Origin: Bacteroidota bacterium
Lineage (GTDB): Bacteria > Bacteroidota > Bacteroidia > AKYH767-A > 2013-40CM-41-45
DNA: 64,000 bases
Reading direction: 5' to 3'
Assembly: GCA_016711505.1 (NCBI GenBank)
Contig: JADJSV010000018.1
Location: 372,001-436,000 of the forward strand
Below, one piece after another: positions 44,436 through 53,074 of this stretch. Position numbers and translations under genes: made by a program. How positions within the stretch are numbered: position 1 is the first letter of the stretch; each line of letters starts with the position of its first letter. The notes under the pieces were generated by a model. It saw only the letters and a list, made by a program, of their open reading frames with translations. It did not search any database and was not told the origin of the DNA.

Positions 44436-44843
44436 TTATTTATTTTCATCCATTGTTGTAGTAAGCGTCAGTAAAAAGATAGTTTCTTCCATAGCCAGCA
44501 CATTATGTGGTATACCCTTATGCAATGTCAACATTTGACCTTTGCTAATTTCAACAGTCTGCTCACTCGTTGTAAATTGTATTTGTCCTTCCAGTACTTG
44601 TACACTTATGATTCCATCCGCTGTATGTTTTTTCATTTCAGCATCTTTGTGCAGTGCAATGAGGACTATTCGCAAACCATCAGTTTTAAAAACTGTAATA
44701 GCGTTTCGGTCGTTATCCTTCCATGCCTGCTCTTCTTTTATCTGCTTTGAAAAACTGACAAGGTCAATTTTAACAAGTTCTGCATCAATAATACGTTCCC
44801 CTTGCGGGCGTTGATTGGTAGCGTCATTAAATTTTTCCTCCAT
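44436..44843 (-). CDS. cupin-domain protein
   Basis: A 135-residue single cupin. The core is LRIVLIALHKDAEMKKHTADGIISVQVLEGQIQFTTSEQTVEISKGQMLTLHKGIPHNVLAMEETIFLLTL, with metal-ligand candidates His in MKKHTADG and His in GIPHNV. No other domain. It sits upstream of the FAD-Rieske oxidoreductase and may share its transcript; a metabolic link is possible but not shown. A half-site attC-like repeat lies beyond it at 45.1 kb. Confidence 0.85.
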   Translation of the reverse strand: MEEKFNDATNQRPQGERIIDAELVKIDLVSFSKQIKEEQAWKDNDRNAITVFKTDGLRIVLIALHKDAEMKKHTADGIISVQVLEGQIQFTTSEQTVEISKGQMLTLHKGIPHNVLAMEETIFLLTLTTTMDENK

Positions 44844-45079
44844 TTTTGTTTTTTTAAAATGTTCTATTTCAATTTTGCTCCGGTATGGTTTAATGATACC
44901 TTATTGTTATTCAATTTAAAATGAGTTACATCATTTCATATTTTGAGTAAAAAAAACATGCCATGTTGTAACCTAAAGCAATGAGACGAGGGAGAACAGA
45001 AATAAAAAGAGAGAAAATGTGATATAGTTTCCTTCTATCAAAAAAGATCATTGATTGATCTTCGCGTCCAATTCACTTT
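44844..45079. other. intergenic stretch without recognised gene
   Basis: Together with the attC-like half-site that follows, about 300 bases lie without a gene. No credible open frame was found on either strand, and no hairpin stands out here. Confidence 0.4.
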
Positions 45080-45140
45080 TGTCATTTAGGAACATTATGA
45101 ATATGAGTAAAATAATAATGTTTTAGGTCCAGTGTTAGTG
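45080..45140 (-). repeat. degenerate attC-like site
   Basis: Right half AATAATAATGTTTTAGG...AGTGTTAGTG matches the AT-rich sites (AATAATGTTTTGG...GGTGTTAGTG); a short CATTAT is its left partner. The left TAACG core is missing. Confidence 0.5.
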
Positions 45141-45149
45141 GCAGGTATT

Positions 45150-45676
45150 TTATATGTCAATTATTAATATTGCAGAATAGGTTGTCATGAATTGTGTAAT
45201 TGATATTACCTCTTCATTTTCTCTTCTCGTATGAAAACTCAACCTTTCACTTATAAAATATTGATCCCCATCCTCATGAAATTTGTTCTCTCGATCTTGG
45301 AATTCACCTAGTTCAGGTGTTTGAAAAGACAAAAAAAATCTAATACCTTCTATATTGTCTTTTTGAAATTTGTCCGCAAGCAAAGTCAATGTTTTTACAG
45401 CAATCATAAAAGCCTTTTTATTGTCAGGTAGTCAATATAACGGTTAACATGGAAGTGGTTTTCATTATCTTCAATAAATGACTGATTGTCCCAACTCTCA
45501 GTCGCTTTGTAAAGTCCATTGAATGATTTTAATGTAATACCAAATTCAGTTGTCAAAATTTGGTCGGCCAAAATCGTTTGAACTCCTGTCGGCAAGTCAA
45601 CCGAAAACGAAAAGTCGGGAGGCAGATTGTATTATGTCAGAAGTTGTTTAAATGTGTCGTTGAACTCTGTAGTCAT
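45150..45676 (-). pseudogene. broken cassette gene of unknown function
   Basis: An ATG at 45676 starts MTTEFNDTFKQLLT, then an in-frame TAA, then YNLPPDFSFSVDLPTG and VQTILADQILTTEFG; near 45410 (a run of five A) the frame shifts and continues KAFMIAVKTLTLLADKFQ to a stop at 45150. The parts make one soluble, mostly polar protein of about 173 residues when repaired. The family was not recognised. The TAA and the frame change suggest real decay; only the A-run change could be a sequencing indel. It begins 10 bases left of the attC-like site at 45.69 kb. Confidence 0.55.
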
Positions 45677-45685
45677 TTGCTTACC

Positions 45686-45813
45686 GACAACGTTTGGTAG
45701 CTACAATTTGGCTATTTCGGAGAGGAAGACTGCCTACCATCACGGAACTTAATAAGAAGCACAAAGCCTCATTTAACCACTGAACTGCCAATTTCTTGTA
45801 GGTGCTGTTAGCG
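45686..45813 (-). repeat. attC-like site (TTTAACCACTGAAC family)
   Basis: Starts GACAACG, ends GTTAGCG. Left arm TAGCTACAA..TTGGC and right arm GCCAATTTCTTGTAGG pair. The stop codon of the membrane-protein gene on its right lies inside the GTTA core. Confidence 0.7.
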
Positions 45814-46470
45814 TTTCGTTGCATATATTTTTTGTCCTCCTGATTTTATGTGTTTAAAGTTTTCATAATTGGTAAAATACTCTAGTCCTAAAACTAATAA
45901 CATTGAGCTTATATTATACACTTTCTGCATTGTGATTGCTAAACCCAAATAACCAAAACCAAATAGATAAAAAAAACAGTAATAAGTCAACAAGCAAATA
46001 ATACAGCAGAATTTAAGAAAATGAAGTTTTGTCTTTAGGATAAATACGGTAATAGTAAATAAACCAAGCAAAGTAAAAATGATCGATATTGTTCCCAGGT
46101 CATGCAAGGGAGTTGCAATTAAGAAAATAAATAATATGTTGATAGCCCCTATAAATTTTAAAATATTGGCCGATTGTTTTGATGGAATCTTTTTTGACAT
46201 ATTGATAAAAAAAATTCCATAACCAACCGAATGGAATGCCAATCCTATAAGTGCCCAAATCCAGCCAGGATTTTCTGAACCATTTATTGCTTTTGTTTTA
46301 AACAGATTGCTAAGAAAATTTTTTGACCAGTCAAACCCTATAGAATTTTTGTCAAACAATGATCCGCCAGGATAAAATTGGGTTGCTACTATTATCAAAA
46401 TAACGGAAATGACCATACATATCAAAACCGAATATTTCTTAACCATTTGCTTAATTGTTAAACTTTCCAT
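45808..46470 (-). CDS. DUF998-like integral membrane protein
   Basis: A 220-residue membrane protein with about six spans, including VLICMVISVILIIVATQFYPGG, WIWALIGLAFHSVGYGIFFI, LKFIGAINILFIFLIATPLHDLG and LGLEYFTNYENF. The pattern of a periplasmic FDWSKNFLSNL segment after the first span and H-D-x-G in helix four is typical of DUF998-like proteins; the function is unknown. Its stop codon (TAA at 45808-45810) lies within the right core of the downstream attC-like site, strong support for a cassette arrangement. Confidence 0.8.
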   Translation of the reverse strand: MESLTIKQMVKKYSVLICMVISVILIIVATQFYPGGSLFDKNSIGFDWSKNFLSNLFKTKAINGSENPGWIWALIGLAFHSVGYGIFFINMSKKIPSKQSANILKFIGAINILFIFLIATPLHDLGTISIIFTLLGLFTITVFILKTKLHFLKFCCIICLLTYYCFFYLFGFGYLGLAITMQKVYNISSMLLVLGLEYFTNYENFKHIKSGGQKIYATKR

Positions 46471-46518
46471 TTGTCGATTAATTGGTGTGTTATATATAGC
46501 TAGTTAGTTTGTAGGGAC

Positions 46519-46642
46519 TGTAAACGGCTGGCTACTACCCGAAGATGGTGATATCGGAGCACTTCACTGTCAACCAAGCACAAACTTTGATAGTAGAACA
46601 AAGCTTTCTGAACCTCCACTTTCGGGTTGGTGCTGTAAGCGG
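46519..46642 (-). repeat. attC-like site
   Basis: Left GTAAACGGCTGGCTACTACCCGAAG, right TTTCGGGTTGGTGCTGTAAGCG. CCCGAA/TTCGGG and GGC arms pair. The right core is GTAAGCG, a T-to-A change from the usual GTT. Confidence 0.55.
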
Positions 46643-46654
46643 TTTGGACTTTTA

Positions 46655-47035
46655 TTAATCTTTTATTTTCCATGGAGGATTAAGTCTATTTTCACCAGCG
46701 AAATATAGTATCAATGTATTTTGATCGGGGTCTTTTATTCTTGCTTCTCTCCATAGCCAAGGTTTGTCATTTGGCAATTCATCAATAGAAATTCCCTTGA
46801 CTATAAGTTTATTCACAAATTCGTCTAAATTTTCGCATTCAAAATATATCCAAATGCCTTCACCTACAGGTAAGACATCTACTTCATGAATTGAAAAAGT
46901 AGCATTTCCATCGGGACACTGAAATCTTGCGTAGCGAGGTAATGAATTTACGATTAGTTTCATTCCAAGTTTTTGGTAAAATGCTATGGCATTTATAAGG
47001 TTTAAGGATGGAATTGTTATTTGATTCAGGTTCAT
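46655..47035 (-). CDS. VOC-family (glyoxalase/bleomycin-resistance-like) protein
   Basis: 126 residues with the paired beta-alpha-beta-beta-beta vicinal-oxygen-chelate fold: LNQITIPSLNLINAIAFYQKLGMKLIVNS at the N terminus, ATFSIHEV in the first half, YFECENLDEFVNKLIVKGISI in the middle and LWREARIKDPDQNTLILYFAG near the end. The usual metal-ligand His/Glu set is incomplete (a Gln at the first position and Glu in SIHEV), so the reaction is uncertain. It lies 26 bases downstream of the SRPBCC gene on the same strand. Confidence 0.88.
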   Translation of the reverse strand: MNLNQITIPSLNLINAIAFYQKLGMKLIVNSLPRYARFQCPDGNATFSIHEVDVLPVGEGIWIYFECENLDEFVNKLIVKGISIDELPNDKPWLWREARIKDPDQNTLILYFAGENRLNPPWKIKD

Positions 47036-47061
47036 TTTTTAGCATTAAAGTTTGTGATCGT

Positions 47062-47493
47062 TTATTTTATTTCAATATAATTTTTCAAGCTTGCATTCAT
47101 CAATTCAAATCCTTTCTTTGTATTGTTTTCAAGTTGATTTTTAAATAGCCCAACTAAAAGTCCTTTGAATTTTTCACTATGTAAAAAAGTAGTTGTTCCA
47201 TCGCCATTGTCTATAAGTTCAAACTTATGTTCTCCGTCAAACAATCCTTTGAACAATAATTTTCCTAACCACCTAAATTCTTTATTATGTTCAAAAGCCA
47301 ATACCTTTGGCTTGAATGTCATTCCCTTGCCATCGGGAGGGGCAATACTTATAGTAATTTGACTTCCTACCTTAGGTTCTCCCGTGATGTTTTTAATAAA
47401 AGGATTCCATGTGGGGTGGTTTTGAAAGTCCGTCAATACAGCCCAAACTTTATCAGATGTGGCGTTGATTAAGATTTGTGTTTTGATTTCCAT
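47062..47493 (-). CDS. SRPBCC-family protein
   Basis: A 143-residue helix-grip protein of the START/polyketide-cyclase type. Recognisable parts are the N-terminal ATSDKVWAVLTDFQNHPTWNPFIKNITGEPKVGSQITI, the central VLAFEHNKEFRWLGKL and a C-terminal helix KKGFELMNASLKNYIEIK. Such proteins bind hydrophobic ligands; no ligand is evident. It is placed between a Crp-type regulator and a VOC protein, and the three could be one operon and possibly a single multi-gene cassette. Confidence 0.87.
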   Translation of the reverse strand: MEIKTQILINATSDKVWAVLTDFQNHPTWNPFIKNITGEPKVGSQITISIAPPDGKGMTFKPKVLAFEHNKEFRWLGKLLFKGLFDGEHKFELIDNGDGTTTFLHSEKFKGLLVGLFKNQLENNTKKGFELMNASLKNYIEIK

Positions 47494-47577
47494 TGCGACA
47501 AGTTTTTTTATTAGAAATTTATTTCGCTACAAAGATCAGGCGTTTATTGGTGGCATCTTTTGATAAAAATCAAGAAA

Positions 47578-48150
47578 TTATTTGGAAAGTTTTTTTCTTA
47601 TTCTGCTAAATGTTTCGGGCGTCATACCAAGCATTGATGCAATATTTTGTAGCGGCACTTGATTAAACAGTTCTTTATTGTTTTCAAAAAAACTCAAATA
47701 TCTTTCTTCCGTGGTCATGGAAAGATGAGTGAAAATTCTCTGTTCCATGGCTGAAAAACAATTCACCAAAAATATTTTTTCCAGGTCTTTCCACTTGGGA
47801 ACAATTTCTGTGAGCTTTCCGTAATTTTCTTTGGATATTGAAAGTAATTCACCGTCTGTAACTGCTTGAATATTCCATTTTGCAGGATTGTTTGTCAAAA
47901 AACTTGCTAAGTCTACGACAAAATATCCTTTTGATCCAATCCATTGTGTTACTTCATTCCCATCTGAATAGGCAAACATTCTAAAATAACCCGATTGAAT
48001 AAAACTCAAAAAGTTACATTGTTGATCAGCATGAAGCACCATAGAACCTTTTTTCAGTTCTTTATGTTCAAAAAAGGAAATGATATGTTCTTGGTCGGCT
48101 TGGTTGATTACTCCGAAGTATCCTTCGATAAAATGTTTTAATTCCGTCAT
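47578..48150 (-). CDS. Crp/Fnr-family transcriptional regulator
   Basis: A 190-residue regulator. The cyclic-nucleotide-binding-like beta-roll is N-terminal (ELKKGSMVLHADQQCNFLSFIQSGYFRMFAYSDGNEVTQWIGS), and the HTH is C-terminal (VPLQNIASMLGMTPETFSRIRKKL). No Cys cluster of the Fnr type is present. It begins upstream of SRPBCC and VOC genes in the same direction, so it may control them (inference). The start codon lies 20 bases from the attC-like site. Confidence 0.88.
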   Translation of the reverse strand: MTELKHFIEGYFGVINQADQEHIISFFEHKELKKGSMVLHADQQCNFLSFIQSGYFRMFAYSDGNEVTQWIGSKGYFVVDLASFLTNNPAKWNIQAVTDGELLSISKENYGKLTEIVPKWKDLEKIFLVNCFSAMEQRIFTHLSMTTEERYLSFFENNKELFNQVPLQNIASMLGMTPETFSRIRKKLSK

Positions 48151-48169
48151 ATTTTTGTGTCTTTAAGCC

Positions 48170-48362
48170 TGACGTTTTAGTATTGCCGCAGCATTATTTT
48201 TTTACCGAAATGTAAAAATAGAAAGAGTTGTTGATTTATAAAATAATTCAGTTACCAATGATAGGAACAATTATCCGGAATCAACGGACAGTCAAAATTT
48301 GATACGAGATAAAATGTTTAATTAACCACTGAAATTGCTTTTTTGCCAAATACTTGTTAGCG
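48170..48362 (-). repeat. attC-like site, hybrid of two families
   Basis: Left side GACGTTTTAGTATTGCCGCAGCATTAT is AT-rich family; right side AACCACTGAAATTGC...GCCAAATACTTGTTAGCG is the TTTAACCACTGAAC family. Looks like two half-sites joined. Confidence 0.6.
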
Positions 48363-48367
48363 TATAT

Positions 48368-49468
48368 TCATTTTTTTCTATTGATGTCCTTTTTGTAATT
48401 CTTGACTATTTTTCCGAACTCTTTATCTTTTTTCCGTCTTTCAGCAACCGAAGATTCAAAATGAGCTTTCTCTTTTTCTAATTTCAGATAATTTTCATAT
48501 GAAGCTCGGTCAATTTCTCCCTTTTCAACAGCTTCAATAACAGAACAACCTATCTCATTCGTGTGAGTACAATCTTTGAACTTACACGAATGAGAAAGTC
48601 TGATAATCATATCAAATGTAATTTCTAATCCGCTTGTTGAATCAGCAATACCTACTTCTCTCATTCCCGGATTATCAACTAATATTCCTCCATTTTCAAG
48701 AATAATTAATTCTCTGTGACTAGTAACGTGTTTTCCTTTATTTGTACTCTTGCTAATGATATCTGTTCGCATTATAGATTTGCCGGAAAGATTATTTAAT
48801 AGAGTGGATTTTCCAACACCTGAAGAACCAAGCATACAATATGTTTTGCCTTTTTCAATAATCGCTTTTATTTTATCGTAGCCATCTTGTGATTCGTTAC
48901 TTATTGCAATAATCGGAACATTATTAATACGAGCTTTTATTTTCTCCAATATCTCAATAGTCCGATGTTCATCAATTAAATCAATCTTAGTGAGGACTAT
49001 GATGGGCCTGACCTTTGATGAATTACAAATTGTCAGATATCTTTCTAGTCTATTAATATTGAAATCTCTGTCAGCGGCTTGCACCAAAAATGCATAATCA
49101 ATATTTGTTGCTATTATTTGTTTCTCTCCGAATTTTCCTATGTGCTGTCTGGAAATAACGGAGAATCTCGGCAATATACTGTGTATAATGGAGAAATCTG
49201 AATCATGAATTGTTATTGCAACCCAATCACCAACTGCAGGAAAATCTTCACGACTTTTTGAAGAAAATCGTAAATTCCCTGTGATCTCGGCTTCAAATTC
49301 TCCTCTTTCAGTCTTTACAATATATCTTTCTCTATGTTCTGATATAACTCTTCCAATCTCAAACTCTTTAAGATTGTTATCATTCCTTAATTTTTCAAGT
49401 TTATTATTATATCCTAAATCTTCTAATATCATTTCAATATAGATTTGATTAGCTAATTCAATACTCAC
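48368..49468 (-). CDS. rsgA: RsgA-type GTPase (small ribosomal subunit biogenesis)
   Basis: A circularly permuted GTPase of 366 residues. N-terminal OB-fold region (PAVGDWVAI at 78-86), then the G4 motif TKID (160-163), the P-loop GSSGVGKST (214-222), the G3 motif DNPG (265-268), and a C-terminal zinc finger with Cys295, Cys300, His302 and Cys308 in the standard C-x4-C-x-H-x5-C spacing. The N-terminal extension of about 35 residues is like paralogues found in Bacteroidota and Firmicutes. It ends just 6 bases from the attC-like core, so it appears to be cassette cargo, perhaps a second copy besides the chromosomal gene (inference). Confidence 0.93.
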   Translation of the reverse strand: MSIELANQIYIEMILEDLGYNNKLEKLRNDNNLKEFEIGRVISEHRERYIVKTERGEFEAEITGNLRFSSKSREDFPAVGDWVAITIHDSDFSIIHSILPRFSVISRQHIGKFGEKQIIATNIDYAFLVQAADRDFNINRLERYLTICNSSKVRPIIVLTKIDLIDEHRTIEILEKIKARINNVPIIAISNESQDGYDKIKAIIEKGKTYCMLGSSGVGKSTLLNNLSGKSIMRTDIISKSTNKGKHVTSHRELIILENGGILVDNPGMREVGIADSTSGLEITFDMIIRLSHSCKFKDCTHTNEIGCSVIEAVEKGEIDRASYENYLKLEKEKAHFESSVAERRKKDKEFGKIVKNYKKDINRKK

Positions 49469-49549
49469 TCTAAATTAAACTTCATCACTTTGTTTACCTC
49501 TCAAATCCTTCCTTTTTTTTTCTTTTAATCTTTGTGCTAAACGCTCGTG

Positions 49550-51322
49550 CTAATTTTTCTTCGCCCATTCATCCATATATATTTCAAATATATTTAATGG
49601 CATATTGCCACCTTTTAATATCGCATCATGAAAGGACATGAGATTAAATTTAGCGCCAAGCTCTTTTTTATATTTATCGCGTAGCTCCTTAATTTTTAGT
49701 TCTCCTGTCTTGTATGACAACGCTTGTCCGGGCATTGCAATATAGCGTTCAATTTCCTGGGTGGCAATTTGTTCTGATATAGCTTCATTATCCATCATGT
49801 ATTTAATGGCATCTTCTCTTGTCATTTTCCCTGTATGCAATCCCACATCTACCACTAAGCGAATAGCACGGTGTATTTCTGTGCCATACGCACCCATTCT
49901 TTGGTAAGGGTCGGTATAGCAGCCCAACTGTTCGCCCAGTGATTCACAATACAGTGCCCACCCTTCGGCAAAAGCCGGATAAAAAGAAAATCGTCTGAAT
50001 TCAGGTAGCGAAGTGTTCTCCTGCAGTAAGGAAATTTGATAATGATGCCCGGGAATTGCTTCGTGTAAAAAAGTTGCTTCCAGGGGCCAGTTTGTTGTAT
50101 TGATTTTTGCAGGGTCAAGTATTGGAATATAATAAATGCCGGGACGGGTTCCATCTGCGGAACTCCTATTATATTGAGGTGAAGCGGCAGCCGCACGAAA
50201 TGATTCCACTTCTCTTATTTCAAAGGGTGTTTTAGGGGCAACGCTAAAAAGTTTTTGCAATTGCGGCTGAATTTTAGCAAGTACCGCACGGTTGCTGTCT
50301 AAGACTTCCTGAACAGTTTTAAATGGCATAAACTGTTTGTCAGTTTGCATATAGTTGAAGAGTTCTTTTAAAGTGCCGGTGTAACCCATTTGATTTTTCA
50401 GCTTTTCCATCTCTGCTGTAATCCGGCTCACTTCAGTTAAACCTGTTTGATAAATTTCTTCGGGAGTTTTATGCGTAGTGGTAAAGTAGTAGATATAGTA
50501 ACGGTACATAGCATCTCCGTTGGGCAATGCATTAATACCACTTGTAGATCGGGCAGCATTTAAATATTCACCACTAAAAAAAGCATGCAGCTTTTTGTAA
50601 GAAGGTATAAGTTGCTCATTAATCTCACGATTATAAGCGATGGTCAAACGGTTTTTATCTTCGTTTGAAAATTTTGCGGGGAAATGTTTTACAGGACCAT
50701 AAAAAACATTTTTGGATGTATCACTTTGTGAAAGTTTTTCCATTTGAGGAATCATTTTTAAGACCAAGACTTTAGGCAATACTATTCCCGCTGCAATGCC
50801 TTTTCGAAAGTTAGCAATGGTAGTATCTGTCCACACAGAGAAAGCGTCCATGCGTTGAAGCCAGTCATCATAATCCTTTACCGTTTTAAAGGGTTGGTCT
50901 CCCGTGCCGCTTCCAAGCTGACCCATCTTAAGTGGTAATGAAAAGAACTGCGCAAAGGGCATCAACTCTTTATGAAATTGTTCGCCTTCGAGTTCTCTGT
51001 TAAGTATGTCTTTTAAAATGTAAAAAGAAATCCGGTCTTCCTGATTCAGGCTTTCAGGTTTGTAGCTGCTTAAATCATTCTGATATTTTGAATAAAATTC
51101 ATGAACCTGCTTTAAAAACAACTGCGAACCATCATTTGGAAGAATGTTATTGTACCGGTTATCACCGGCTGCAGTTGCCTCCAGGGGAAAAAGCTTTATG
51201 CGGTCTTCATAGTAATTTTTGAACAGCTGATGAAGAGTATTGTTTTGGTTAACTATTTGTGCTCCTGCTGAGCTTAAAAAAAATAATGCTATAAAAGTTG
51301 CCTTTTGAATTTTACATTTCAT
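49550..51322 (-). CDS. DUF885-family putative metallopeptidase
   Basis: A secreted protein of about 590 residues. From the ATG at 51322 it starts with a signal peptide (MKCKIQKATFIALFFLSSAGAQ). The zinc-binding motif HEAIPGHHYQ, with a downstream Glu block (FAEGWALYCESLGEQLG), marks the DUF885 domain, a gluzincin-like peptidase family. The C terminus MPLNIFEIYMDEWAKKN is conserved in this family. An upstream ATG at 51355 would add 11 residues before the signal peptide and is less likely. It is larger than most cassette genes; RsgA lies 81 bases downstream without an attC-like site between, so they may share a cassette. Confidence 0.88.
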   Translation of the reverse strand: MKCKIQKATFIALFFLSSAGAQIVNQNNTLHQLFKNYYEDRIKLFPLEATAAGDNRYNNILPNDGSQLFLKQVHEFYSKYQNDLSSYKPESLNQEDRISFYILKDILNRELEGEQFHKELMPFAQFFSLPLKMGQLGSGTGDQPFKTVKDYDDWLQRMDAFSVWTDTTIANFRKGIAAGIVLPKVLVLKMIPQMEKLSQSDTSKNVFYGPVKHFPAKFSNEDKNRLTIAYNREINEQLIPSYKKLHAFFSGEYLNAARSTSGINALPNGDAMYRYYIYYFTTTHKTPEEIYQTGLTEVSRITAEMEKLKNQMGYTGTLKELFNYMQTDKQFMPFKTVQEVLDSNRAVLAKIQPQLQKLFSVAPKTPFEIREVESFRAAAASPQYNRSSADGTRPGIYYIPILDPAKINTTNWPLEATFLHEAIPGHHYQISLLQENTSLPEFRRFSFYPAFAEGWALYCESLGEQLGCYTDPYQRMGAYGTEIHRAIRLVVDVGLHTGKMTREDAIKYMMDNEAISEQIATQEIERYIAMPGQALSYKTGELKIKELRDKYKKELGAKFNLMSFHDAILKGGNMPLNIFEIYMDEWAKKN

Positions 51323-51389
51323 AAGTAGATAATTTACAAAGTTAATTTCTTGCAATCAGTTTCAAATTAGTATTGCCGCCAAGCATGCC

Positions 51390-51482
51390 GCATAACGGTT
51401 AGCATTGCCGAAGCATTATTTTTTACCGAAGATAAAAAAAAAGAGTAAAAAAATAATGTTTTGGCAAGCACCCATGTTAGCG
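51390..51482 (-). repeat. attC-like site (AT-rich family)
   Basis: Starts GCATAACGGTTAGCATTGCC, ends TTTTGGCAAGCACCCATGTTAGCG. The stem GCATTGCC/GGCAAGC continues with CATTATT/AATAATG. Confidence 0.75.
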
Positions 51483-51502
51483 GAAGGTTTTTATTCTTTG
51501 GA

Positions 51503-52024
51503 TCACATAGTGGCAAGTGCAGATGTCAAACCTGTTGCCCGTCTCCATGCCGCAAGTTGTCCTAAATGCATTGCCTCATGATTAATACACATAAAAATAA
51601 CAAGGTCAAGCAGGGTCGGCATATAACTGTTGAAACGCCATTTTATATTTTCTCTCAATTTATTTTCATCTGCAATTTTCAATAAATTCTTTACCTTATT
51701 ATGTTGATGTTCTAATTCATTTATCAATAATTCCTTTGATGGGAATTTACTAATATCTTTGTCAGGTTTTCGTGGGTCTCCCGGTCCTTTTCGTAGAAAT
51801 AAGTCCGCCCAATTGTCCGGCATTTCAAATTTTGCACCTAAGTCCTCTGCAAGCATTGCACTACCTGAAACCAAATGTCCAAGTGTAAATGCGGGATGAT
51901 TATCCAGTCCGTTTGAAGGAATAATTGTCATTTGTGCATGATTCAGGTCTTCAACGAGTTTCTTCGCATAATCAAGATTAAAGTCATACTGATTTATAAC
52001 TGTCTTTAGAATTGCTTCGTTCAT
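51503..52024 (-). CDS. DinB-family protein
   Basis: A 173-residue four-helix bundle protein of the DinB/YfiT superfamily. The three metal-ligand histidines appear in NHPAFTLGHLVSG near residue 48, and NHEAMHLGQLAAWRRATGL near the C terminus. Members are thiol-S-transferases or of unknown function and often appear in mobile cassettes. The gene lies between attC-like sites at 51.4 and 52.1 kb, a single-gene cassette of about 0.73 kb. Confidence 0.9.
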   Translation of the reverse strand: MNEAILKTVINQYDFNLDYAKKLVEDLNHAQMTIIPSNGLDNHPAFTLGHLVSGSAMLAEDLGAKFEMPDNWADLFLRKGPGDPRKPDKDISKFPSKELLINELEHQHNKVKNLLKIADENKLRENIKWRFNSYMPTLLDLVIFMCINHEAMHLGQLAAWRRATGLTSALATM

Positions 52025-52118
52025 TTGTTTAAAAATTCGTGTTTGTTTGTTCTTTGATTTGTTCCATAAATTAACATGGTTGCCGTGCGTTGTTTGCAGG
52101 GTCAGTCGTTTAACTTTC

Positions 52119-52213
52119 CGCTAACGTTTAGCATTGCCATAGCATTATTTTATTTACCGAAATATAAAAATAAAAAGATTCGAAAAATATGTTATGGCAA
52201 TGCGATGTTAGGA
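52119..52213 (-). repeat. attC-like site (AT-rich family)
   Basis: Starts CGCTAACGTTTAGCATTGCC, ends TATGGCAATGCGATGTTAGGA, with the CATTAT/ATATG inner stem and the shared ACCGAAATATAAAAATAAAAAG middle. Confidence 0.8.
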
Positions 52214-52232
52214 GTTCGGACTTCTTTTTCCG

Positions 52233-52994
52233 TCATTTGTAAATTCGTGTTTCAAGTAAAACCTTTTTGTTGTCATAAGTAACATATTTTTCTATCCAAC
52301 GATTTAATTTGTCATAAGTATATTCGTACTCTTCGAGAAACCAATGTCTGTTTCCACCAATCAGACTTATCATTTTTCCTGTTGTGGTGTCCATAAGCGT
52401 TGGAACATTACTGTAAATTTTATCGCCGTATTGATTGTATTGACTCTCTTCAATTTGAGTAATGTTGCCATCTTCCACTATTTGATTAAAGATTTGTTGT
52501 CCTGCAGAATTAAATCGTCTCTTTTCAACAAAGGAGGTGTTGTTGAATGAATGTGTTACGATTTGTGCGTTGTTAAAACTGTCGAAATCCGAATACGTTT
52601 CTATAACTGTCCACTGACCGAAATATTTAGTTTTAGAAATTACCCTGCCTTTTTCGTCCAATGAATAGACGAATTTGGTTGTGTCCTTATGCGATTTATT
52701 CTTAGAGTCGGAAACCATGATACTCTCAATAAGAAGCCCTTTGTCATTATAACGATATTCATAGCTTTCTCTGAGCTGTCTTTTGAAATAGTTAAAAGAT
52801 TTATTCGTTCTACCGTTGTCGTCAAAATAGTAAATCGATCTAAACCCTTTTTGAGCACAACAACCATTATATGATTTATTAATTAGTTTCTTGGATCCGG
52901 GAAACTTTTCAACTTCAACAGCAATTGACTGTCCAACTGATAGATGAGTCAGAAATAGTAATATCACTAAAGCAAATGTTTGTCGTCTTGTCAT
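52233..52994 (-). CDS. hypothetical secreted protein with YD-like repeats
   Basis: From the ATG at 52994, 253 residues with a signal peptide (MTRRQTFALVILLFLTHLSVGQ). The rest consists of repeats of the type YDDNGRTNKSFNYF, YNDKGLLIESIMVS, LDEKGRVISKTKYF, FNSAGQQIFNQIV, YNQYGDKIYSN, which resemble the YD/RHS-like or MORN-like x-D-x-x-G-x-[L/V] pattern seen in many Bacteroidota secreted proteins. The function is unknown. The start codon lies next to a shortened attC-like site, and a full site follows the stop. Confidence 0.72.
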   Translation of the reverse strand: MTRRQTFALVILLFLTHLSVGQSIAVEVEKFPGSKKLINKSYNGCCAQKGFRSIYYFDDNGRTNKSFNYFKRQLRESYEYRYNDKGLLIESIMVSDSKNKSHKDTTKFVYSLDEKGRVISKTKYFGQWTVIETYSDFDSFNNAQIVTHSFNNTSFVEKRRFNSAGQQIFNQIVEDGNITQIEESQYNQYGDKIYSNVPTLMDTTTGKMISLIGGNRHWFLEEYEYTYDKLNRWIEKYVTYDNKKVLLETRIYK

Positions 52995-52996
52995 TC

Positions 52997-53031
52997 TGTT
53001 TAGTTGCTGTTTTGGCAATGAGGTGTTAGCG
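52997..53031 (-). repeat. shortened attC-like site
   Basis: CTGTTTAGTTGC...TTTTGGCAATGAGGTGTTAGCG: the outer arms of an AT-rich family site with the long inner stem deleted. Confidence 0.45.
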
Positions 53032-53074
53032 GTTCGTGCTTTTATACCTTATCCCTTTGTCATTTTGTTTCTAA

